Source of the DNA: Camillea tinctor
Taxonomy: Eukaryota > Ascomycota > Sordariomycetes > Xylariales > Xylariaceae
Assembly (NCBI GenBank): GCA_022578605.1
Contig: MU394057.1
Coordinates: forward strand, 124,001-188,000
Direction: 5' to 3'
Length of the DNA: 64,000 nt
Below the pieces are notes generated by a model. It was given only the letters and a program-made list of their open reading frames with translations. It was not told where the DNA came from and searched no databases. Shown piece by piece: positions 10,011 to 18,474 of the stretch; the stretch's first letter is position 1, and each line of letters opens with the position of its first letter. The translations under genes were made by a program, and so were the position numbers.

Positions 10011-12383
10011 CTACGCCCAGCTCTCCAACCCAGTCAACACACATCCCTCGCCAGAGCTACCCCTTGGCTCCAGCGCGCCGATGACCGACACCGTCTCGCC
10101 GGCCTTCCTCAGCGCATCAGCGACCTTGTCAGCGTCAGCGGCGGCGACGACGGCCACCATGCCGATGCCGGTGTTGAAAGTGCGCGCGAGCTCGGCGGGG
10201 GCGACGGGGCCGGCGGTGGCGAGCCAGCGAAAGACGGGGGGCAGGGGCCAGGAGGACACGTCGATGCGGGCGGCGAGGGCAGGGGGCAGCATGCGGGGGA
10301 CGTTTTCGGTGAGGCCGCCGCCGGTGATGTGGGCGAGGCCCTTGAGGTGGGGGAGGACGCTGAGGACGGAGCGCACGTAGATGCGGGTCGGGGTCAGGAG
10401 AGCGGCGCCGAGGGACGGGGCGTCGGGCGCCCAGGGGGCGGGGTCGGCGTAGCTGAGGGCGTTACGCGAGACGATCTTGCGCACCATGGAGAAGCCGTTG
10501 GAGTGGACGCCCGAGGAGGCGAGGCCGAGGAGCACGTCGCCGGGGGCCATGGCGTCGTGGCGCGGGAGCCGTTGCGTCGAGCGCATGACGCCGATGGCGG
10601 CACCGGCGGCATCGTAGTCCTCGTCTCGGTACATCCCGGGCATCTCGGCGGTCTCGCCACCGACGAGGGCACATCCGGCGTCGCGGCAGCCGGCGGCAAC
10701 TCCCTCGACAAAGGCGGCCGCGGTCTCAGGGTCCAGCCGGCTACAGCCGAAGTAGTCGAGGAACATGACGGGTTCGGCTCCCTGGACCACTAGGTCGTTC
10801 ACGTTCATAGCTACGAGATCGATGCCCACGGTGCTGTGATCCCGTGTCTCTTGGGCGATCATGAGCTTGGTGCCCACGCCATCAATAGCGCCAACTATTA
10901 TGGGCGCATCGCTAGAAAAGCCGGCCTTGGAGAGGTCAACTTCTCCTCCGAAGCCTCCTATCTCAGCGTCGGCGCCGGCCCGCTTGGTGGACCTCACGGC
11001 ATTGCGGATCCGCTCAACGAACTGGTTTCCGGCGTCAATGCTCACACCGGCTTCCGCGTAGGTTAGGGCCTTCTTGGTATCCGCTGTCGGCTTGAATGCC
11101 CGGTGAGCAATGTCTTTGCGGTAGTACATGTCCTTGAACTGGATCAGCTTCACACCCTCGTAGGCCTTATCGACAGCAGCTCGGAGGCTTTCGGCTGCCG
11201 TTGCGCTAGCTGCTATGACTCTGCCACCTGCAGTCTGCAGCTTGTTGTCTGCTAGCTTAGTACCTGCGTGAAATATATTTATGCCGGCAGGGGGTGTCTG
11301 CACGATCATCTCGTCTCCCTTGGCGTATGATTCAGGGTATCCTCCTGCGGCCACCACAACGGTGGCACTAAAATTGGACGTAACTTCGATGGGTACAGAA
11401 TCGAGACGGCCCCTTGTGCATGCAACCATAACATCGGCTAGGTCTGTGTCTTCGGACAGGAGCGGTAGTACAGTTTGTGTCTCTGGGTCTCCAAACCGTA
11501 CGTTGTACTCGAGCACTTTGGGCCCGGTTGGGGTGATCATGAGTCCAGTGAATAGCATGCCTTTAAATTCCATCCTATCCTTGCGCATTCCATCAATAGT
11601 AGGCTGGATGATGCATTTATCAATTTGCGCGACAAGCTCGGGTGTCGCAATGTTGGTTGGCGCATAGCATCCCATACCTCCCGTGTTGAGACCAATGTCA
11701 CCTTCGCCGATCCGCTTGTGGTCCTGCGCAGGAGGCAACGACTTGATAAGGTGACCGTCGCTAAAGGTGAGGATGCTCAGTTCGTCACCAGTCAGGTATT
11801 CCTCGATAACAACCTCGTCTCCGGCAGAACCAAATTCCTTGTTCTGCATAATATCTTTCAGTGCCTGGTGAGCTTCTTCTCTGGTTTCTGGGATTATAAC
11901 GCCCTTTCCAGCAGCAAGGCCACTGGCTTTGATGACAACATTATGTTGGACTCGGTCTAGGTATTCTCGGGCCTTCTCATAGTCGGAGAAGTTCTCGTAG
12001 GCGGCGGTGGGGATGTTGTGTTTCTTCATGAAGTCTTTCGAGAAGGTCTTGCTTCCTTCCATCTGCGCCGCCAGCTTGGAGGGACCAAAGCCTGGAATAC
12101 CGGCATTCTCAAAGAAGTCTATGGCTCCCGCCACAAGAGGTGCTTCGGGGCCGGGGACGACATAGTTGATGTTGTTTTTCCGCGCAAGGTCGAGTAGTGC
12201 AGGGAAGTCCTCGGCTGATACTGAAGTGACATTGGTGGTCTTGGGGCAGGTTGCCGTACCTCCGTTTCCGGGAACTGCTACAATTGATTCGACCAGAGGG
12301 GATTGGCTGAGCTTCCAGGCGATAGCATGTTCTCTACCCCCATTGCCAATGAGGAGGACGCGAAGAGGGAATTCAACACCCAT
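10011..12383 (-). CDS. ADE5,7: Bifunctional GAR synthetase / AIR synthetase (purine synthesis)
   Basis: This single exon codes for 790 residues, close to the usual size of the fungal Ade5,7 fusion. It performs steps 2 and 5 of de novo purine synthesis: phosphoribosylamine-glycine ligase in the N-terminal half and aminoimidazole ribotide synthetase in the C-terminal half. The GARS half starts RVLLIGNGGREHAIAW and has the ATP-grasp segments VIKASGLAAGKGV and LEYNVRFGDPETQ. The AIRS half has GAIDGVGTKL, LVGGETAEMPG, GLASSGVHSNG and HITGGGLTENVPR. The start is the ATG at 12383 (MGVEFPLR); six codons further upstream in frame only a TTG is found. The gene is divergent from CAB5. From about 10830 to the stop, the AIRS half is much richer in GC than the GARS half. 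Confidence 0.97.
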   Translation of the reverse strand: MGVEFPLRVLLIGNGGREHAIAWKLSQSPLVESIVAVPGNGGTATCPKTTNVTSVSAEDFPALLDLARKNNINYVVPGPEAPLVAGAIDFFENAGIPGFGPSKLAAQMEGSKTFSKDFMKKHNIPTAAYENFSDYEKAREYLDRVQHNVVIKASGLAAGKGVIIPETREEAHQALKDIMQNKEFGSAGDEVVIEEYLTGDELSILTFSDGHLIKSLPPAQDHKRIGEGDIGLNTGGMGCYAPTNIATPELVAQIDKCIIQPTIDGMRKDRMEFKGMLFTGLMITPTGPKVLEYNVRFGDPETQTVLPLLSEDTDLADVMVACTRGRLDSVPIEVTSNFSATVVVAAGGYPESYAKGDEMIVQTPPAGINIFHAGTKLADNKLQTAGGRVIAASATAAESLRAAVDKAYEGVKLIQFKDMYYRKDIAHRAFKPTADTKKALTYAEAGVSIDAGNQFVERIRNAVRSTKRAGADAEIGGFGGEVDLSKAGFSSDAPIIVGAIDGVGTKLMIAQETRDHSTVGIDLVAMNVNDLVVQGAEPVMFLDYFGCSRLDPETAAAFVEGVAAGCRDAGCALVGGETAEMPGMYRDEDYDAAGAAIGVMRSTQRLPRHDAMAPGDVLLGLASSGVHSNGFSMVRKIVSRNALSYADPAPWAPDAPSLGAALLTPTRIYVRSVLSVLPHLKGLAHITGGGLTENVPRMLPPALAARIDVSSWPLPPVFRWLATAGPVAPAELARTFNTGIGMVAVVAAADADKVADALRKAGETVSVIGALEPRGSSGEGCVLTGLESWA

Positions 12384-12828
12384 GGCTACAAGTAGCGCCA
12401 ATAAAAAAAAAAAAGACTAGGTAGGAATTGTCCTTGTAGATATATTTTAAATCAAAAGAAATATTAGATAAAATAGGAATTTTATTTATTGGGTCTCACC
12501 ACCAAGAGATAATAGTATCTCGAAGTTCTCGTGGCGGACTTTAAGTAAGAAAAACTTGTGTTGTAAAAGTAAAAACTCTCTCAAGTGCCCCTCTCCCCTT
12601 CTCGACTTAAAGAAAAAAAAAAGGGATTAAAAAATAATTTACCCCTCCCCCGCAATTCAACTGGGTAGCATGGAAGCTGCTTGTAAACCGGGTAGGGGTT
12701 CTCTGTATGGCGTAAGTTGACCCCACTAACGCTGCAGGCAGATAAGGTGATAAGAGGTTGCGGCTAATAGATAAGTTCTGGAACTACAATGGAATCCCTG
12801 TCGCATACTAGACGAACACCTGAACATC

Positions 12829-12878
<50 letters not shown>

Positions 12879-13022
12879 CTACTACTACTACATCATCATA
12901 TACATCCATACAACAGTATATCTTAATAGTGTGTCTTGTACGTCTAGTGAATTTCTATTTTTACTATATGTTGTTATAAATATAAAAAGAATAAAAACAA
13001 ACAAACAAAAAAAAAAAAAAAC
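12384..13022. promoter_or_regulatory. Shared divergent promoter region, ADE5,7 and CAB5
   Basis: This 639-bp region must drive both genes. It is AT-rich, with A-runs directly before both start codons (12406-12415 and 13006-13020), and carries the CAA microsatellite. No specific factor site is certain. Confidence 0.6.
12828..12890 (+). repeat. (CAA)17 followed by (CTA)4 microsatellite upstream of CAB5
   Basis: Seventeen perfect CAA units (12828-12878) are followed by four CTA units (12879-12890) and then CAT units. The array ends about 130 bp before the CAB5 ATG, so it could be part of the CAB5 5' leader, where CAA runs would stay unstructured. The transcription start is not known. Confidence 0.9.
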
Positions 13023-13847
13023 ATGCTCTTCATCGGCTTGACTGGCTCGATAGCCACGGGCAAGTCGACAGTATCATCCATTCTTGCCTCGCCGCCTTTC
13101 TCCCTACCTATCATCGATGCCGATATTCTTGCACGCAAAGTAGTCGAACCCGGCACATCAGGATATAATGCCATCGTGAGATACTTCGGTCCTACCACCC
13201 CGGATCTCCTAGTGCCGGTTTCTGAATCCGTGCCCGCCAATGGTGTGAACGGCAAAGGTCGGCCGCTGAACAGACCAGCCCTGGGCAAGCGTGTGTTCGG
13301 CGACAGTGAGGAGCGGAAAAGGGATAGAGCTGTGCTTAACGGCATTGTGCATCCCGGTGTGAGAAAGGAGGTATACAAGGCCATCCTGCGATGCTATGTG
13401 AAGGGGTGCTGGGCGGTGGTTCTGGATATTCCCCTGCTCTTCGAGAGTGGCTGGGACAAACTATCTGGCGTGGTAATGGTTGTCGCCGTGAAAGACCCCG
13501 AGGTGCAGATAAATCGGCTCATGGGACGCGATCCGCATCTCAGCCGGGAAGATGCGCAAAACCGTGTCCTCAGCCAGATGGATGTCAGGTTGAAGGCGAG
13601 GAGGTGTGAAGCAAGAGGGAAAGGGAGAGGTGTGGTGGTATGGAATGACGACTCAAAAGATGCGCTAAAGGCCCGGATTCATGAATGCATTCAAGATATC
13701 AGACAGACCAGCCCGCCGTGGTGGAATTGGATATGCCTTCTCTGCCCACCAGTGGGGGTTGCTGCAGGCGCATGGATATACTGGCAGAACATTCGCATCA
13801 ACAAGAGGTGGGCGGAGATGGAATTGAATGAGAAGGCTAAGCTTTGA
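13023..13847 (+). CDS. CAB5: Dephospho-CoA kinase
   Basis: This intronless 274-residue protein catalyses the last step of coenzyme A synthesis, phosphorylating dephospho-CoA. The start MLFIGLTGSIATGKST carries the P-loop (residues 8-16). It is followed by IIDADILARKVVEPG, the family's conserved Asp-Ala-Asp segment, then NGIVHPGVR and WAVVLDIPLLFESGW. RLMGRDPHLSREDAQNRV forms the lid region. An insert of about 25 residues after the Asp-Ala-Asp region (PVSESVPANGVNGKG) is typical of fungal enzymes with loops of variable length. A hydrophobic segment at 233-254 (WICLLCPPVGVAAGAWIYW) near the C-terminus looks like a membrane anchor followed by a charged tail. Confidence 0.95.
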   Translation: MLFIGLTGSIATGKSTVSSILASPPFSLPIIDADILARKVVEPGTSGYNAIVRYFGPTTPDLLVPVSESVPANGVNGKGRPLNRPALGKRVFGDSEERKRDRAVLNGIVHPGVRKEVYKAILRCYVKGCWAVVLDIPLLFESGWDKLSGVVMVVAVKDPEVQINRLMGRDPHLSREDAQNRVLSQMDVRLKARRCEARGKGRGVVVWNDDSKDALKARIHECIQDIRQTSPPWWNWICLLCPPVGVAAGAWIYWQNIRINKRWAEMELNEKAKL

Positions 13848-14434
13848 TTTGATTGCGCATTATTAGATACCTCACCTACCTAGATCCTTATCTTATACTT
13901 TGCGTTCAGTTCCCCGGCAACGAGAAGAGAAGGCCAGACTTAGACTGAGTGACTGACTTGGGAAAGCTTAGGGCAAGATTCGTCCTTCCTATTTTTTTTA
14001 TTTCTTGTTTTATTTTTTTCATTTATTATTTTTTCGAAAAACGGAAAGAAACAAGAACAAAAGGGAAAACAAATAGAAAAAAGGAGTCATCATCGACTAC
14101 CCCACAAACACCATTCATTACTTTCTATTCCGAAGTCATACCCACGCGAGAACTCACTCATTAACCACCCCCACCACCTACCATTCTATCAATACACATT
14201 GAATGCCTTGGTTTCCCTCTTTCATTATATAAACGCTGTATTCGATAGATTACCAACACAAAAAACATCAACCTTCCATGATTCCATTACAACTTTGGTC
14301 ACTCACTCAACACAATAATATATGTACTGCGTGCTTACTTACGTACTTACTTACTTACTTACTTACCTACAATTCATGTAATAACAGTACACGGAATACC
14401 ATAACACCAGAACATTCACGCCTTCGCAACAACC
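13848..14434. promoter_or_regulatory. Intergenic, CAB5 3' flank and promoter of the WG-repeat gene
   Basis: This 587-bp stretch has T- and A-rich runs (13990-14085) and a (TTAC)n microsatellite at 14345-14370, about 65 bp before the next ATG. The start codon context is CAACCATGCC. Nothing else is recognised. Confidence 0.6.
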
Positions 14435-17098
14435 ATGCCACCCAATTCGATGCTTGAGTGGATTGTAGGCCACAACGTAAGGCCCTCCCAGGTTTCCAGA
14501 CGGCCACGAGCTCGAAGTCGCCTGGCATTCGAGGTCTTGACCGACGATGAATCTGGGTCCGATGTGTACAAACTTGCCATACCAACAGAGAAGCGAACCT
14601 CTTCTAAGAAAGTACGATTCGCTCAAGAAGCTCAAGGAGTTCAACGGTCTGCTTTGAAGGCACCTAAGAAGCCTGAACCTGAACCTGAACCTCCCGCACC
14701 GGTCGAGACAGCCGAGCCAGCACCAGAGACCAGTGCGGATACTGCCACCGAAAACAGCACTGGAGAAGAAACTGCAGTCGAAGAATTAGACCCAGATTGT
14801 CCATGTGGGAACTGCATTAAGGAACGGAGGAAGCATAAACAAGAGAAAAAGTCCAAGAGCAAAAGCGAAGAGGACAAGATTAAAGCCATCCACGCTCACC
14901 ATAAAGCGAAGAAGGCTAAGCAAGCAGAGGAAGAAGCGAAATCCAAGAATTCAAGCAACAAGAAACCCCAAGGAAAGAGTCAGAAGAATAAGCATAAAAA
15001 GAAGAAGCAGCCGGAACCAGAATCAGAAAGTGAATCGGAGGCAGATGAGACGACTGATACCGAAACTGAGACCGAAGAATCCGAAGAAGAATCCGAGGAC
15101 GAATCCGAGGATGAAAAACCTAAGAAACACAAGAAGAAAGCGGATAAGGGCAAAGGAAAGCAGAAAAAGGCACCAAAGACAAACAACAAGAAAGGAGGCA
15201 AGAAGAGCAAGAAGCCAGAGTCAGACAATGAGGAGGATAAAACAGCTTCGGAATCTGAACCCGAGCCCGCCCCTGCGCCAGAGCCTGCGCCAGAATCCGA
15301 ACCCTCCAAAGCAGAAAAGAAGGCAAAGAAGCATAAGAGGAAGGTCTCATTCCCGCCTCATGATCCGCCACCTGGATTTCGACAGGGAAATTTCCTTCTA
15401 CCGCCTCGCTCTCATATCCTTCATGTCGAGCATGCCGTCGAAGCCCCTGACGACCCTCGACCCAATGCATTCTATGACAACGGAAATGGCGTTATGCGCG
15501 TTTACCATGGACCGGCGTATGGCAACCCATATGGGGCATTATACCCCAAGCGTGTCTATAATCATCAACAGCTTCCTGTTGGCACGCCACATCCTATGGA
15601 CAACCCTTGGTATAATGGATTCCAAACCACTGCTGGACAGCCTGTGCCTCCCAATGTACCCCCTCAGACACCAATGCAGCCGCCTCAAGCATCTCAGGAG
15701 GGGGTACCTAATGCCAGCCGCTGGTTCCAGGGCTATGGAAAGACTACTCCTGCTGCAGAGCCTGATATCCCCCCCCTTGACTTCGAGGCAGGATTCGACA
15801 AGAAAAGATACGAAAAGCTCGTGGAGAAATATAGCCCATCGCCTCCGAAAAATCCTAATGCGGGAGACGAGATTTGGGACTCAAATGTGCTGCCATTCCC
15901 AGTTATTGATGGCTCTCCCTCACCACAACAAGGATCTGACAGGTCAAAGGCTTCGTCCCACCCGTCCAACAGATCAAACAAGTCAAAAGCAGCAAGCACT
16001 ACGGGTGCTACCAAGAAGATGGATACAAACGAGCTCTGGGGCGCTCAGAACGCCTCGGGCTCGAAGAAGGGCTCCGACAACGGCAGCAAGAAGGAGAATA
16101 AGGGGGCTGGCGATAGTATGTTTGATAGCTCAGAAAGATTGCGTAAGTCGCTCCACGAGACCATGGCAAAGGACATTGCCGATTTCAAGCAAAGAGAAGA
16201 GCGCTGGAGCAACCGGAGCGGAAGCAAGGAGGCCAGCCCGCAGTCCAACAACATGGCCCAGAACACCAACTACGACACGAACTGGGGCACCACCAACACC
16301 AACACGGGCGGCAACGGTTGGGACACGGGGAGTAAAGGTTCTGGGAGGAACAAAAATAATAACAATAAGAACAACAACAATAACAATTCGTCCTGGGGCA
16401 ATAATGACTGGGGTAACAATACATGGGGTAATAATACGTGGGGCGACAGCGGCAACGGCAACGGCAATAGAAACGCCGCCGCCACCACCTCCTGGGGCAA
16501 CGTCACCAACGACGTGGCCGACACGGTGGCGGCCGAGACCTGGGGCGACGGCACCAACGATCCCAAAACCAACACCGACGACGACCACAACAACAACAAC
16601 AAAGGCCCCGAAGAGAAGAGGACCTTCACCTGGGTCGGCGAAGGCACCACGACCGCCTCCAAAGCAGGGGAGACGACGACGGGCTGGAACGACAACGACG
16701 ACGACAACCAGCCCTCCTCGTCGTCCCGCCCGCACCACCGATTCGCCGACGACGAAGAAGAAGAACCATCGCCGGCCTCCATCCCGGGCGGCTGGTACAG
16801 CCCGCCCCGGACCACGCGCACGCTGTCGCCGTCCAACCAGCCGCCCTCCAACGCGAGCGGGGGCAACGTCGTGGGCGACGGCGGCGTGAACAGCTTCTCC
16901 GCGGGGGGCGGGTCGAAGAAGGGATCGGACGGAGGGAAAGGCAAGGGGAAGGCGAAGGCGAAGAAGGAAGGTGGCTGGGGTGCGTGGGGCGACCCGTCGG
17001 CCGCGCAGAGCTCCGGCGGGTTCTGGGATCATGAGGGGAAGGGGACGGAGAAGGAGAAGGAGAAGGAGAAGGATGATGGGCGGGGGATTGTGTGGTGA
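14435..17098 (+). CDS. Low-complexity WG/GW-repeat protein, function unknown
   Basis: This single open frame of 887 residues has no enzyme domain I recognise. Residues 1-130 are basic and contain KKVRF (59-62) and a Cys cluster DPDCPCGNCIKERRKHK (119-135). Residues 135-300 alternate Lys-rich and Glu/Ser-rich blocks. KRKVSFPPHDPPPGF (301-315) starts a Pro/Tyr-rich middle that looks like ordinary protein (320-480). From 535 to 851 there are about 14 Trp-Gly or Gly-Trp pairs in an Asn/Gly/Ser/Asp-rich background, with a core of SSWGNNDWG and TWGNNTWG around 652-670. The last residues are GRGIVW. A short helix-like piece SERLRKSLHETMAKDIADFKQRE lies at 566-588. GC content climbs steeply toward the 3' end. 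Argonaute-hook proteins look like this, but that link is inference only. Confidence 0.85.
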   Translation: MPPNSMLEWIVGHNVRPSQVSRRPRARSRLAFEVLTDDESGSDVYKLAIPTEKRTSSKKVRFAQEAQGVQRSALKAPKKPEPEPEPPAPVETAEPAPETSADTATENSTGEETAVEELDPDCPCGNCIKERRKHKQEKKSKSKSEEDKIKAIHAHHKAKKAKQAEEEAKSKNSSNKKPQGKSQKNKHKKKKQPEPESESESEADETTDTETETEESEEESEDESEDEKPKKHKKKADKGKGKQKKAPKTNNKKGGKKSKKPESDNEEDKTASESEPEPAPAPEPAPESEPSKAEKKAKKHKRKVSFPPHDPPPGFRQGNFLLPPRSHILHVEHAVEAPDDPRPNAFYDNGNGVMRVYHGPAYGNPYGALYPKRVYNHQQLPVGTPHPMDNPWYNGFQTTAGQPVPPNVPPQTPMQPPQASQEGVPNASRWFQGYGKTTPAAEPDIPPLDFEAGFDKKRYEKLVEKYSPSPPKNPNAGDEIWDSNVLPFPVIDGSPSPQQGSDRSKASSHPSNRSNKSKAASTTGATKKMDTNELWGAQNASGSKKGSDNGSKKENKGAGDSMFDSSERLRKSLHETMAKDIADFKQREERWSNRSGSKEASPQSNNMAQNTNYDTNWGTTNTNTGGNGWDTGSKGSGRNKNNNNKNNNNNNSSWGNNDWGNNTWGNNTWGDSGNGNGNRNAAATTSWGNVTNDVADTVAAETWGDGTNDPKTNTDDDHNNNNKGPEEKRTFTWVGEGTTTASKAGETTTGWNDNDDDNQPSSSSRPHHRFADDEEEEPSPASIPGGWYSPPRTTRTLSPSNQPPSNASGGNVVGDGGVNSFSAGGGSKKGSDGGKGKGKAKAKKEGGWGAWGDPSAAQSSGGFWDHEGKGTEKEKEKEKDDGRGIVW

Positions 17099-18474
17099 TT
17101 CCGGACAGAGGTTGAGGGGTTTGGGTTGGGTTGGTTTGGGTTGGTTGTTAGGGGAGGGGAGATGAAAGGAGAGAATCCTGGGTTCGATGGGGGATGGGAT
17201 GGTGTGTAGGTTTGTGCGAGGCTCGACATGCCTAACCTATGACCTACAACTCACTACCCCTTTTTTCCTCCCTCCCCCCGACTCATGTGTATAATTCTTC
17301 TGTATGACGCCTCCCTACTTTTATTTGTTTATACTATTCCTTTTTCCTTTGATATCTGCCCCTCTTCTTCATGTTATCACTCGTCTAGTGTAAACAGAAG
17401 AAGAAGAAGAAAAAAAGAGGTAGTCAGATGAAAGATTATAAGAGGGAAAGGGGGGATTCAGACATTCCCCTATTCATTGTCTATACACTCTCCCTAGGTT
17501 CACTTAGATGATGACTTAATCCTCGTAGTCAACGAGACGTATTAATACGATCAATCCTGCTATGTCTTCCCGTTCCTATGTGCAGGTTACTCGAAATTTT
17601 CTCCTGCGCTAGGTCTGATAACCGATTCATAGATATATGTAAGTCAACCCAAGTGAGAGAAAATAGGAAGGAAGGGCGAATAGACGGATTAATTGATACT
17701 TGTCCATAGGAAACTTCTATCAAAAATTCCCCCTTTGCAAGCATGATTATTCCCCCCCCTTTTTCTTCTCATGGCCATGTTCTTAATAGGGAAAAAAAAG
17801 TACTGTATAAACTTATATTGGAACTCATCATATATACTATCTGTAGCTAAGCCTAAGTACCTACCTGAGGTACCCCTGACGTATTGTAAAACCCGATCCT
17901 TCGTGTCGCTATGTATCTGTATCTATTTATAGGTCAGGTAAGCATTGATCTTCTGTTCCTCTTATGCAGCGTCACGTATAATCCATCCTTCAAATTGTTT
18001 CAAAATTGCACCAAGAACCCTCAAACGATTCACCGAATGATGAAACCTGAAGGGATCAGCGTGTCTGTGTATCCATCTCCCCAACCGCTACACACAAACA
18101 TCAATCACAAAAGTCGTAGCCAGATATATGATTCAAAAGATTTGTATACGTATAAAGGAGTGGAATGGTTGCTATCAATTTCTGTTGTGAAGTACACACT
18201 ATAGTTACTACTAGTACAGTAGGCGCTAACGAAAGTAATGCTTTTTGGGGTGCTTGGCTCCGAATCGTACCTGACATCTAGCAATAGTGCAGATATCTCT
18301 TAAAGCACGAGGCAGAAGCCAGCGGTGACAATCTAGTAAAAAGCAAGAAGAACAAGAAAAGTCGGGCTGGGGTAATTAATGAACCTGAAGAAAGACATGA
18401 TATCAACTAAGGTTGAGCCTTAGAATACAGTGTTCAACATCCCGGAGGATTGGTGGGGCCGGTATCCTATCGCT
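17099..18474. other. Intergenic, convergent 3' flanks (WG-repeat gene / TIF5)
   Basis: This 1.4-kb gap between two converging stops starts with a G/T-rich strip holding a G-quadruplex motif. Then come C/T-rich and AT-rich stretches. ORFs at 17529-17744 and 17911-18204 show no recognisable features. No gene supported. Confidence 0.65.
17116..17140 (+). promoter_or_regulatory. G-quadruplex motif in the predicted 3' UTR of the WG-repeat gene
   Basis: Four G-runs (GGGG 17116-17119, GGG 17123-17125, 17128-17130, 17138-17140) are separated by loops of 3, 2 and 7 bases, meeting the usual G3-N1-7 rule. The motif begins 17 bases after the stop codon, on the coding strand, so it would be present in the mRNA. 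Confidence 0.6.

Noticed and set aside
12384..12401. Upstream extension of ADE5,7 by six codons
   Set aside because: The upstream start is TTG. The ATG at 12383 gives the usual N-terminus just before RVLLIGNGG.
16130..17032. 300-codon open frame on the minus strand opposite the WG-repeat gene
   Set aside because: It lies in the GC-rich 3' part of a better-supported gene, where stops are rare on all frames, and its product is a Val/Arg/Pro-rich low-complexity run.
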